64,000 bases of DNA from Zygnema cylindricum (Eukaryota; Streptophyta; Zygnematophyceae; Zygnematales; Zygnemataceae), in assembly GCA_037447655.1 (NCBI GenBank), contig JBBHKE010000766.1, forward strand, positions 126,001-190,000. The letters run 5' to 3'. This document shows, piece after piece, positions 12,851 through 23,499 of the stretch. A model generated the notes under the pieces. It was not told the DNA's origin and did no database searches. It saw nothing but the letters and a program-made list of their open reading frames with translations. The translations under genes were made by a program, and so were the position numbers. Position 1 is the stretch's first letter. Every line of letters starts with the position of its first letter.

Positions 12851-13935
12851 GCCATTGCACTTGAACGAAGGACGACGAAGACCCTTTCTCATCTAGGCTT
12901 TGCTTTTAGCCATTTTCAGAAGATTGTCTCTCTTCACAATACCCACTTCCCCCCAATCACAAGTGACATTTGTTCTTCCTGAGGTTCCTGAAGCTCCTGA
13001 AAATCTGGAGACCTGAAGGAGTTCTCTTGAAACCCACTGCTGGACAACCTTCAATAGATTATCCATCTTTGCAGTCATCTGTTGAGCCCTCTAACGGTGT
13101 TTCCACAAGATTCTTCAAAACTAATTCAGGTAGACTGGCTGAGTTAAGGTACCTGAACCTTTCCCAGTCGATGGAACATCGCCTAAAAGAGGGAAATGTC
13201 CTCCCCTCATTTAAACAAAACAAACGATGGAGAGCCATTCGAAAGTAGCTTTTGGGTAGTCCTTGACGGAATTAAAGATGGAAGCAAGGAAGGAAAATCT
13301 GGGAATTACTCTCAAAGCCGGGTAGGAGACCGCTGTACTGGCAACCTTTGGTTGGTTTGGGAGATATTGGATGTACCGATGGGAGGGTCAGGAAGGACAT
13401 TATTCGAAAGAAGCGAGTATGCTTTCAGAACTCATGGCTTCTTGTAGCAACTTTGTTGATGGTTCAGGTAAGACTTCTTTCATCCCTCGGTTTCGCAATT
13501 TATTTTGTTTTGACAAGTCCTGAAACTTGTTGTGAAACAAAAATCGAAAACTGTCTTAGAAGACCGTGGTAGACTGAGGCGCATACAAACATGTTTTATG
13601 ATATCTGAATGGTGGTTGTCAATGCATTTTGGGTATGGATGTTTCAAATTTGGAGCTTTTCTAGCATCTAGAATTTTGAAGTTCTAAAGGGTGTTAGCAT
13701 TCTATTTTGTTTGATTTTTTGTTTGTTTGTTATTTTACTGCACCGGTTTATAATGATGATGAAGATGTGAGGAATGGTTGTTGATGATCTCTCATTTGAG
13801 TTCCGCAGTCTTAACAATGGTGGGACTTCCCACTCTATTTTCTGGTGCAGAACTGTACTGAGAAGAGATTGCCGCAGTCAGATGTGGTTCTGACTCGACA
13901 GTGCTCTGGCTTCTAAGACCATCACGCCCACAAAC
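12851..13935 (+). pseudogene. Frame-scrambled remnant of the conserved ALY C-terminal tail
   Basis: Fragments resembling the conserved plant ALY C-terminus occur in the right order but in changing frames. SELMASC is at 13425-13445, VATLLMVQ at 13444-13467 (frame shifted by two bases) and a GT donor at 13468. After an AG acceptor, NCTEKRLPQSDVV starts at 13851, then LDSALAS and LRPSRPQTQ each lie in another frame. The joint between VATLLMVQ and NCTEK is splice-consistent. The stretch 12851-13420 also holds open pieces in all three frames (for example PSIDYPSLQSSVEP near 13051). Either this tail is decaying after truncation of the protein at 12453, or the assembly carries several small indels here. 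The similarity is from memory of the family, not from a search. Confidence 0.5.
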
Positions 13936-16497
13936 GCAAGGCTGTTTAGGAGATAGAGGCCTCATTGCTATAAAGTCTGAGATTGGGACGCAGCCCACAC
14001 GATTTTGTAGGATAGTTTTTTTTTTTATCACGCGGGTTCAAATTCAGGTTCTGTTTCTGTTTGATAATGTTGCATTAAGGTTCCACCATCATTTGTTATG
14101 TGCGTTGAGGGTTGTCGGATACATTCTGATGCCTGTACAGATTATCCACAAGCTATACTCGTTAGAGCAGGTGTGCACTTTGCAGTTTTAACTTTTGGAG
14201 CAAGTTAGAAGTTTCTACGGGCTTTACACAGAACAAGACCTCGACCTGGAAGGCTGTAAAGGCTGTATATATCATTTTGCAAAGTCGTGGCAGTTTGAGG
14301 CACTGTGAGAGGCTTGTGGATCCAAACGTTGTTGTTCTAGGACAGGAAAATGTTAGGATGTTGTTTTTGGCCTCCAGACAACGTACAATAATGTTCCATT
14401 TGTCAATAAATGTGACGTTACTGACGGTCTAATTCAATCTTGTATGGTTGATGTTTTACTTTCAATAATGATGGTCCATTCTTTGTTTCTTAGGAATTTG
14501 CACAACCATGACTTGTATTTGGGCATATATTAAAAGCCGTTGAAACATGTGAATGGTGATTTCTTATAAAGTAAAAAGCATGAGGAGTAAGTTGTAACGA
14601 CGATGGTTTTTTTTGTTGTTATTGATATCCGTTTTGTTTTCCAGAGTCGTTGGTTTTTCAATTTGATGTCGCATGTCGCAATCATTTGATTGCTACTGTT
14701 AAGAGCTTCCCCATTGTAGATACCTCCTGTTCTCTGATGAATAATTCTTTATTTCCTTTAAATTAGATATATTATGATGTCTTTCTTGCCGTGTATAGGC
14801 CCCGGAGGCCGAATACTTTTGGGCCAGGGCGCATGTATAGTTATATTTTCCCTCTTATTCAAACATTTTTGTTCTCTGCTCTATGCTTGCTACCGCCCCA
14901 CCTCGACTAATGCCTTGTATCTTGCATGTCCATCCCATTGCACCATTCAATGTGACCTGCGCTCTGCAGCTCCTCGCCTTCGTTTTGTCTCTTTCTTTCT
15001 TTCTTTGATTCCGCGTGTACCTTCTCCCTCTTCGACAAATGAAAAAAGAGAGAGCTTTATTAAGAAAGTGCGATGGTAAACCACCTGGTACATGGGACCA
15101 AAGGAAACGAACAGCCGAAAAGAAAATGAAAAAAATGAACATTGGAGGAAGCAAACTGAAAAAAAAAGATAATGGTTTTCTCTCTGCTGCTATTTGTGCT
15201 ACTACACCGCGCATTGCTATTTAGTGTACATGAGAAATTGCAATGCATAATAATAATTTAGTGTGGGAAACGTGGTTACCTGTAGTCACTCCCTTAAATA
15301 GTGTTATTAACATCATTTTTTATTTTTTGTCAAAACAAGCCTTGACCAAATTGCTGGCATTAACACCAATACCGATATTAACCACAGGATAAATTAAAAA
15401 GCACGATTGTAAGCCATCTGAGTCCGGTGCAGGATAAACTAAAAGAGCACGAGGGTACAAAAGGAGTGGCATGGCCAAAACTACAAGCAGCGCAATAAAA
15501 AACAAAGAAAGCAACTGGAACACAGAAAAATGGCAAATAGAATAAAAGCACTTAAACTCAAAATGAAAAGCACGGCAACCCATTAAACCAAAACTATAAC
15601 CAGTGTAGAGTTGAGGAGATCCATCAAAGGGCCATTGATTTTTTCTCGCCATTTGCCGTTGTCCTGACCATGCTCCAGGTCGTGATGCAGGTGTTGGAGT
15701 GTCCCCTGGAATTTGACTCCGTTCCGTGATTTAACCATGGAGAAAGGTTCATCTCAAAGTCGAGGACTGAAACTTTTGAATCTTGAAATGATTTTTGTTT
15801 TTAGGGCAAGGAGTTAGACAAGCAAGTAGGAAAACATGAGATATGTCCTCCTGAGTTTACGGCTAGAGGTAAAAAAACCATTTTAAATAATTTTATTCCT
15901 TTCTGCCCTCTCTTTTTTTGAAGCCAAACTTGATAACCTTTCTTTGATTCCTTATCGGCAGTTGTGGGAAAGTGTATTCAATTGCGACAAATGTCACACA
16001 ATGACTAAAATGGGCACAGAGATATCATAGTATAGGATGACATCAAAAATAAGCATGTTACCACGGTACCAGAAATACACCGCGAGATATACACCTTATT
16101 AACTCGGGGTCAATTATTCATTTAGGAGGTAACAAAAACATTGATTTTAAAGTCTACATTGTACCCATTTCTACCTCACAGCTCTGGAACATTATTGGAG
16201 AGGTTACCAAAAAAAAAACAAGAAGCAACTGTCTATCTTCACTACTTCGAATAATTGAGAGCAAAGAATAAAAGCAATTAAATGCGTAGTGAACATAATT
16301 ACCCACTAACTAAATGCTTTCACAAGATTTCCTACATGTAATTGACAACATTTTACAAAATTTAAACCCGTAACCGATACAAAAAAAAGATTTCCTAAAG
16401 TACTCCACTTACCCAGTAAGTATTTCCCTAGTTAGGCAAATATACCTAAAAACTATTCCTGTTTAATAAAAACTTTTTATAAACCTCCAAAAATAAA
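13936..16497. other. Intergenic region between converging genes
   Basis: This stretch probably contains the ALY 3' untranslated region and the DUF1218 3' flank. I see no convincing gene. A 64-base block at 15805-15868 (GKELDKQVGKHEICPPEFTA) is bounded by a good acceptor (TTTTTAG) and donor (AG/GTAAAA), so it could be an isolated or alternative exon. Nothing downstream continues it. Open frames on the minus strand around 15320-15652 lack recognisable features. Confidence 0.35.
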
Positions 16498-19330
16498 TCA
16501 CACAGCTGTAGTCGGCACGATCGAAAAACTTCCTTTTCTACTTTCCAAACCGTCATCCTGTGAAAAAATGTACGGACCGGCGAACTCCCACGATTCCCGT
16601 TTGACTTTTATAGCGATGAAATAGAACAATTCGAGAAATAGTGTGGCCACGAGAGAAAATGCTGACGCTACAGAGAAAATCATTTTTTTCGTAACGCTAC
16701 AATCCAAATCCCTCTCACTTGAAAAAGTCTCATTTGTGTGGTACTCATTCTGAACTGCACCCATGATCAGCAAACCGCTGGCCGCCAAAAAAAAGATCCT
16801 GAAAAAAATAAAACAGACAAATGTAGAAAACGACAAACGATCAGAAAAATGAAACCGGCGGTAAATGATCAGTGGTGGTAAGAAGTAACCGGCAGGTTTT
16901 GAGACTTTTTGGAACGGTGTGGAATAAAGTACGACAGAAAATAGTGTAGAAAGAGGAAAAAGAACTAACAATTTTTTTAATAAAGATTGCCAATCAAGTT
17001 TACATAGGTTACATTGATTATCACCAATAGTGTGGTAATTTCAAAGAGCTCAAAATTTGTGTTATCAAAAGATGAGTGCAATTCTTCACACGTTATGTGC
17101 CTTTCATATGACGTTATACTTTGAATTGACTGACGTCTTCATTACAATGTTGTTCTCGCTTAACATTTTATAGTGAAAGAAGATCCGTACGGTACTGTAA
17201 CATCCACCCTTATGATTTTAAAACCCGGGAGCAATAAGTATTTTTGGCGTTCTATAGTGAAAAAATCAAGCAATCAGTATCAGAGGTAGCAAACGGTCAA
17301 CCAAAACCGTGACCGACCATTAACCGACCGCCCGCGCCGGATCCGGAACGGATTCGGTTGCCAAATTTTGGGGGTCGGGCGGTTACGGTCGGTTGATTCA
17401 CCAGGAAAAAAAAAACGGTCAGTTACGGTCGGTCAACCAAAAAACCAAAAAAAATGAAAATTTTGTACTGTCCTTATAATCCAACATTCTTGTACTTTGT
17501 ACTATTTCGTATCGTGGAAGTACGTGACATCATGATTAACGTTGCAAGTCTGATACGGTAATGTAGTAACGCTATTCATTTCGCAAATCATAGGGAACGC
17601 GACAAAGCGTCGCAAATCTGACACGGTAGTACACTTCATTTCCCAAATCTTAGGGAACGCGACAAATCGTAATTATTGGCTTCGTCGTACGTCGTACATT
17701 GGTTAATTTTGTATTTTTAATTTTTGTTTTCGTAAACGCCGGTCAATTTTGGAGCGTGACATAACTCGGTCCGGCGTCGGTTACTCAGATTTTGAAAAAA
17801 AAAAACGGTCGGTTTCGGTTTTGTAAAATTTTGACTTTTGCAACCTCTGATCAGTATTGAGGGGATATGAACTTAGAGATTCGCCACGCATCGGTAACCA
17901 GTCAACCGATGCAGCCTATGCGAGTAACCAATCTGCAATCGTACACCTTTTTCATAATAAAAAATATGTACCATAGCGTACAGTACATAAGAACATTTTG
18001 ATTGGTACCCGATCTCTTACTCCGCTGTTGTACGGAAATACAGATGTAAATAAAAATATGGACAATTTTGTATGATTTTACCGTTCAATATAAATACACA
18101 TTATATTTTTGTACTTTATTACTTATAAGGGGTTTACGATTCATGTTAGTTACTCCCATAGGTGCACACCAATTAATAGGTTACCGATAAGTGGTGATAC
18201 ATTAAGTACACCGCACACCGCAATTAGAGTTATTATTTCGAATTCAATTAAGTGTTTTCTTTTACCCAAAGTCTTCATATTGACAACACTATTTAGTTGA
18301 CTGGCTCATAATGAACCAACGCTGCAAAACTATTCCGTGCAATTACTTCTCATAAAGTGCGAACGCTACACAATTGGTTTGAAAAGTTGGAGTACAGTGC
18401 GCGTCCGTACCATGCGAACAGCGCCGCGAGCGCGAACAGTCCGAGCAGCACCGCGCCGACCTGCGCGTGCCTGCGCCACGTGCACATGAGCCACGAGGCG
18501 TGCTGGTTGGTCAGGAGAACCGCCGCTAGCAGACAAACGAGAGCGGCGGAAGCCAGCGGCGCCGCCGGACTGAACTGATAGTGGCAGTGGAGCTGCTGCT
18601 CCGCGTCCAGGAGAAACGTGGAAGTCTGGAGGGAGGGGAGGGAGGGAGGGGAGGGAGGGAGGGAGGGAGGGAGGAAGGGAGGGAGGGAGGGAGGGAGGGA
18701 GGGAGTGAGGGAGGGAGGGAGGAGGCCGAGATAAAAAGTGAATAACCCAACTCTGAGCCTATTTTTAATACCCTAATTTATAAAATCTATCATATGTCAT
18801 TTTTTTTTTAAAGATGTTTTTTGACTTGAACTTAGCAGAAATTAATATAGTTATTAAAAAAAAAAAAAATGAAATAAAGATGTTTGGGAAAGGAAATTGA
18901 AGGAATTTTCATGTGATTAAAATTAGATTTATTGTTTAGGTTTAAATAAAAATACTTTATTCCATCTAAATTAAAATCCCTCTTTCTTCTCCTTTTACTG
19001 CATTTTTCTTCCAAAAAAATGGCTGCTTATTTTATTTAAATTAACTAGAAGGAGAAAAAAAAAAAAAAACGCTAATATTTATCTTTCTACAGATTCTTCT
19101 GCACTCCTATTCCAAAAAAGAAAAACCACTTTTTCTGTTTCTTTGCCTGCTAAAATTTCCTAAAAAAAAAAAAAAAAAAAAAAAACACACACCTTAGTCC
19201 GGGTCATTTCCGCTCCAAAACTGAGCCCTGCGGCGCAGACCCCAAAAATGGCGATAAATATTGATACCCATTTTTTGACTCTGGGTTCCTCAGCCGCTAT
19301 GGATTCCGACATGGCTTCCACATCTGCCAT
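16498..19330 (-). CDS. DUF1218 family four-helix membrane protein
   Basis: Three exons join perfectly in phase to 217 residues: 19193-19330 (ATG at 19330), 18411-18625 and 16498-16798 (TGA at 16498). Features include a first membrane helix (residues about 21-38) ending in LSFGAEMTRTK, the family's A-E-x-T-R-x-K motif. Second (69-85) and third (101-133) helices follow, then GAVQNEYHT, the pair C60/C151 in the two loops, and a fourth helix (157-179) after KKMIF. This order matches plant DUF1218 proteins, some of which (MODIFYING WALL LIGNIN 1/2) affect wall lignin; others act in leaf symmetry. The specific role here is unknown. Exon 2 is much richer in GC than its surroundings. Intron 2 (about 1.6 kb) holds a MITE, and intron 1 ends in a long CCCT tract. 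The start is the first ATG of an open exon with no upstream alternative. Confidence 0.85.
17281..17849. mobile_element. hAT-type MITE (CAGAGGT family), copy 1, in DUF1218 intron 2
   Basis: The element begins CAGAGGTAGCAAACGG and ends TTTTGCAACCTCTG, so its ends are inverted repeats. It is flanked by perfect 8-bp duplications ATCAGTAT (17273-17280 and 17850-17857), diagnostic of hAT transposition. The 569-bp interior has no transposase frame. It holds CCGACCGTAAC-type repeats near both ends and about two units of a GGGAACGCGACAAA...CGCAAATCTGA minisatellite (about 17560-17670). A longer copy lies at 53179-53982. Confidence 0.88.
18626..18723. repeat. (GGGA)n tract at the DUF1218 intron 1 acceptor
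   Basis: About 95 bases of nearly pure GGGA/GGGAG repeats on the plus strand. On the transcribed sense strand this is a CCCT polypyrimidine tract that ends directly at the CCAG acceptor of exon 2. The G-rich DNA strand has many GGG runs and could form G-quadruplexes; this is inference from sequence. Confidence 0.85.
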
Positions 19331-19567
19331 GGTTTTGTTTTTTTCCAGCTCCTTTCTCTTCCCCTGGTTTCGATTTGATTAAAAAAATAAAGTATCCCCT
19401 CTTTTCGTACGACGGAAAAAAGGAAACAGAAATGCCAAGGATTGGAAAAATTGGCTGAAATCTTTATAAGCTTTTGAAAAAAATGATAAATTTTCATAAA
19501 TTTTCATAAACTTTGATAAACTGCGATAAACATTAGAGAAATATGCAATAAATATTTATGAAAGGTA
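19331..19567 (-). promoter_or_regulatory. Putative DUF1218 5' leader/promoter region
   Basis: These 237 bases upstream of the DUF1218 ATG separate the gene from the MITE at 19568. The segment is AT-rich with repeated ATAAATTTTCATAAA words (19486-19535). No clear TATA box can be assigned with confidence. Confidence 0.3.
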
Positions 19568-19785
19568 CACCGTCGATCGTCTTTAGCGTGTATGTTTTTT
19601 TCGCCACTGAAAACATCTTATCTCCGTACACATTTGTCCAGTTTTCAGTTTTAAGACCGGCAATCGATAGCTGAGAATACAACCTTTCAATCGCAACCGT
19701 CAGATCCAAAATCTGACATGTATGTACGGAGAAAGGATGTTTTAAGAGACAAAAAAAACATACACGCTAAATACGATCGACGGTG
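19568..19785. mobile_element. TA-flanked palindromic MITE (CACCG family) upstream of DUF1218
   Basis: CACCGTCGATCG at the left is mirrored by CGATCGACGGTG at the right, flanked by TA on both sides (19566-19567, 19786-19787). The two halves remain complementary far inward (TTTAGCGTGTATGTTTTTTT, then AAAACATC and CTCCGTACA), so the whole 218-bp element can fold into a hairpin. TA duplication and foldback form suggest a Tc1/mariner (Stowaway-type) MITE. At least six other copies occur in this window. Confidence 0.85.
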
Positions 19786-19787
19786 TA

Positions 19788-21472
19788 GAGGAAACTCTCG
19801 AATCTAATCTGTTTGCTAATCTGTTAAAATATTTGCTGAACAGAAAAAGACAAAAGAATGACTCGCAAGGGCCGGTAAAACGGTTAAAAGAAAACAAAGA
19901 ACGGTTTTCGTATGAAGTACCTTTCGTCCGGGGTACAAGCCTGTCAAACTGATTTTTGTCGCGACGTATACGCACTAAATATGGTACGAAAAGGCGAGAC
20001 CCTCGACCATTCATGATTGGGAACCGCATTTTAGCTTTTCCGTACGTGCCTCGGTGGCAAAATAGTACGGTCGTACAAACGTCCATACTACACTTGAAAA
20101 AATCCGCCGTTGAAAAGATCCTGCGCGATATCTGGTACCGCTACAAAATATTTCGATATGAGATAGAATAGTACAGAAAAGAATAGAATATATTTTATTA
20201 ATCTACGAATGTCTATTTTGAAGTAATCAATAAATAAATACTACAGTAATTGTTATCGATGTTGTCTTATACAATTGTAAACCACAAGTCATACGTTTAA
20301 TATCATAAGCATAAAACAGATTTAGTAAATAAAGTTTGATATTTGATCATTTTATTTTTTTTTAAACATTTAATATATTAATCTCTCAGAATGAACGTAC
20401 GGTCGATTTTGATTGAGTAAGACTAACCGTACATCAGCTGGCAGTTACAGTACTTCTGACCACAAGTACTGTACGGACGCAGGGCCGAAGTTCGGCTCAA
20501 AAGGTCGGTTTGGAAAGATCTCGAACCAATGCCAGGATTCTCAAACCGCACGATTGAGGGCCAAACTGTTTCCTGTACGGCAAAGTTTGGAAATCAAAAA
20601 TTGCAAAACTCTAAACCAGATAGAAATTTGCGATCATTGCTGTCCACGTGTCTTGAGTATACAGGTTATCCTTGATTCCGAAAAATCTTGTTTGAGGGAT
20701 TTTTGTTGGAAGACAGGTCAGCAAAAGTAAACAAGTAAAAACTGATGGTAGAAGTAGAATCGCCTCTTTCAGATCTCCATATTGGGAATCAGCTCGATAT
20801 CGTACGATATAGCGCTTTAAACAATTATTGGTAGCATACTGGCGTCACCGACACGAACTGATGGAACAATCAAGAAATAAATGCAACTTTGCCAATCCAT
20901 CGGGTTTGCTTTTGGATACTTATTTTCAGTATTGAATTGCATCAATGACAACTTCAGTAAAAAAATGACCTAATTAGGTGCCAGAGATTTTAATAGTATA
21001 CAATAAAAGTTAGAACATCCATAAAAATAGGAAAACATAGGAAAATTCTAGTGTTGTGTATCGGTAAGGATTTGCCGATAACCAATATGGACCTTTTTCC
21101 GGCTAACTGATAATCGATATGCTGGTACGATATATCGCTATCGGTGTTATCGCCTATAAATAACCGATAATTACCGGAAATTATTGGCGATGTCACCGAT
21201 ATCGATAACTATTGGCGATATGTATACGGACCGTGTAGATAAATATGGTGGCTGTAAATGGCGGTAGTCTGACAAATGTGTTCAATCCATAGTTCAAAAG
21301 TAAGCTTTTTATGGTAGGCCTTTGGTGGGCGCACAAAACTTTGCACAAAACTCGCGAAGAGGAGGCATACTGTATGTGTGTGCGTCATGCACACCCCTGT
21401 ACGAACGTCCGAATCTGGCGTAAGATCATAGTACAACGCACGCCGCAGGACAAACTTTTTTAGCGAACTAAA
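19788..21472. other. Intergenic DNA with repeat relics
   Basis: No gene is recognised. A TAGTGTTGTGTATCGG end at 21049 opens a TATCG-rich relic reaching about 21236. At 21286 the words ATAGTTCAAAAGTA match the terminal repeat of the element at 52186. The remaining open frames are short and featureless. Confidence 0.45.
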
Positions 21473-21477
21473 ACACG

Positions 21478-21851
21478 TGTTGAAATTAATAGATTTCTAG
21501 AGTATTTTCTAGGTTTAAAGGTTAGTATAAAAGAAGAAGAAAAGGACGGACAACCTGCCTCCACCTCCTCTCTCTAGCCCCCATACTTGTTGTAGTCACT
21601 GAAGGATAGAGAGGGTGGTTGATCCATGGCTGCCCTCTCTCTTACCCCCATACTTGTTGTAGTCACTAAAGGATAGAGAGGGTGGTTGATCCATGGCTGC
21701 CTTAGTTCAACAGGCAGTAATTTTTAGTAGGTTACTACAAATATACCTGACGGACCCGGGATTTGATCCCAGTACCTACGGTTTGTCAAGATGGCCAATA
21801 GCGGTTAGCTTTATCCTATTAGACTAGGACAAATGCTAAATGCTATAGTAT

Positions 21852-21910
<59 letters not shown>

Positions 21911-22577
21911 AGAGAGAGTGAGGAGGAAAGAGTGAAAAATATGCACACAGAGAGGGTGGATGAAAGGAAAGGACGAATAAATTATTTCAAAATGCAGGAA
22001 CTGGAGTATTTGCTGGAAAAAACAACATCGCTAAAAATTTACATAACGTTAAGATCGGTCGCCAAACCAACGGCGCACATCATCACCGAAATCTCGAATG
22101 GTCACTTTGGCGTTTTGTGACGTGGCATGACCTGGAGCCACGTGGATAGATGACATTCGGTCATGGGAATTCCGAGGAATGTACGGACAAGTTAAAAGTG
22201 ACACGCGTACGCTTAATAGCCTTGTCGTACATAGGCCGTACAAAAGGTACATCGACAGTAGTACTTTTTGGTACGGTACAGTAATCCGATTGGTCCGTAC
22301 GTCAGTAGATAAAAGTTATTAGAGGGAAAAAATTTGGTGGGTAGTCACCCCTCCCTTTGAGAGTTTCATTTTTATTGCCTAATAACTTATCGCTTGGTTG
22401 GGCGTTTTCAAAAATTATTTTTCCTACTAACTCAGGGGAGTCCGGGCTGCACAGGGGTGCAATCGGATTGTCTGCTTCTCGGCTTGGGTAGCAGTGGTTG
22501 CCATTGAAAGTGGGTAAGTTAAATACTATCTAGAGGTTTCCTATATTCTGTGGTCCTATAAAGGACACAGAATTGCA
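21478..22577 (+). repeat. Element A 5' LTR (1100 bp)
   Basis: Starts TGTTGAAATTAATAG and ends GACACAGAATTGCA, aligning along its length with the 3' LTR at 33639-34671. It is longer than its partner mainly because of a 67-bp tandem duplication around 21565-21698 (two copies of a block containing CCCCATACTTGTTGTAG) and an expanded (TA)n tract at 21855-21906. A tRNA-like cassette lies in antisense at about 21750-21830. Confidence 0.92.
21750..21830 (-). other. tRNA-like segment inside element A 5' LTR
   Basis: Read on the minus strand, TAGTCTAATAGGATAAAGC resembles a tRNA D-arm with an A box. About 45 bases later comes TGGGATCAAATCCC, a T-arm-like hairpin with a B box close to GGTTCGANTCC. The same segment is in the 3' LTR (33852-33920), and a diverged one is in the solo LTR. 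It does not fold into a full tRNA that I can verify, so it is tRNA-related and not a tRNA gene. Confidence 0.45.
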
Positions 22578-22592
22578 GGTTATGGGCCCACC
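22578..22592 (+). other. Primer-binding site of element A
   Basis: GGTTATGGGCCCACC follows the 5' LTR directly. It is complementary to the anticodon arm of initiator tRNA-Met (which carries GGGCCCATAACC), not to the CCA end. This points to priming by a half-tRNA. Confidence 0.8.
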
Positions 22593-22641
22593 CTCTAGGG
22601 TGCACACCTTCAATGGATTTGGGTTCATCTATTAGGAAGCC

Positions 22642-23499
22642 ATGATGATGAGAGCTTTGTGGGAAAAACGATACTGGGGTATTGTCAGTGTACAAGTGAA
22701 ACGTCCACCTTCGGGAATTCCGTCGGGATTTGGAGGAGTAAGGTTTGATGTAGCAGCGACTGCTTCTGCGGAGGAGGCAGATGATGGGGACAACAATGTG
22801 TCCGAAAAGGGGAAAGGGAAGGAGACACCCCTCACCCTTATTGCCATGGCACCGAGATCGGCGGCCGTGAAGACCGTGGAGAACGATACTCAAATGTCGA
22901 AAGACGTAAACATGGCTGCAAAGAACTTCATTCTAAGACACCTCACTCAAGGTTTGGCCACCCCTCACCTTCTCATTTACAAGGCCGAGGAGCTCCGGGA
23001 GAGTTTGGTGGAGATCTATAGAGCTAGAACTATTCAAGAGCTCCAGTTGGCTGAGCAAAAGCTAGCGAGTTACACTAACAAAGGAGGAAAGAAAATAGAT
23101 TATTGTAATGATCTTTCTTGTTTGAAAATGGAGATGGAAAGTGCCTGGTGGACAGGTACAATAAAAATTAAAGTTAACACCCTTATCATGAAGTTACCAG
23201 ATGAGTTCGAGAACATAAGGTACCGAGTACAGGAAATGCCTGATAGTTCATCGAAATGGAACACAGTGGTCAAGATGATACTTGTGCAGGGAAACACAAT
23301 AGAGATCAGGAGAGGAGGTAAGAGCATTCAAGCTCTAGCAGCAGGACGGGATGGATGGGGGAAGGACCCGAAGAAACCTTACAAAGGAGAAAGAGATCAA
23401 TCTGGGGGACCGAGGCCCCCAAAGGGTCTTTGTCATTTTTGCAAAAAACCAATACACTTCATCGCAGATTGTGTCAAGCTGTCGGAGCTGAGGCTCTAA
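22642..23499 (+). CDS. Element A gag-like protein with zinc knuckle
   Basis: An open frame of 285 codons encodes a capsid-like region followed by a basic nucleocapsid part. The CCHC zinc knuckle CHFCKKPIHFIADC lies near 23431-23472 with the spacing C-x2-C-x4-H-x4-C. Gag packages element RNA into cytoplasmic particles. The frame stops soon after the knuckle, and the following protease part lies in another frame, so gag and pol are separated by damage or a former frameshift. The true start codon is uncertain. Confidence 0.7.
   Translation: MMMRALWEKRYWGIVSVQVKRPPSGIPSGFGGVRFDVAATASAEEADDGDNNVSEKGKGKETPLTLIAMAPRSAAVKTVENDTQMSKDVNMAAKNFILRHLTQGLATPHLLIYKAEELRESLVEIYRARTIQELQLAEQKLASYTNKGGKKIDYCNDLSCLKMEMESAWWTGTIKIKVNTLIMKLPDEFENIRYRVQEMPDSSSKWNTVVKMILVQGNTIEIRRGGKSIQALAAGRDGWGKDPKKPYKGERDQSGGPRPPKGLCHFCKKPIHFIADCVKLSELRL

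Noticed and set aside
15320-15652. Minus-strand 110-codon frame with a hydrophobic segment
   Set aside because: No family motif, no splice or promoter context; consistent with chance in AT-rich DNA.
21750-21830. Functional tRNA gene in the LTR
   Set aside because: Box-like words are present but no complete acceptor stem and anticodon arm could be paired.
21833-22120. Open frame with a long Tyr-Ile repeat
   Set aside because: It is a translation of the (TA)n microsatellite in the element A 5' LTR.
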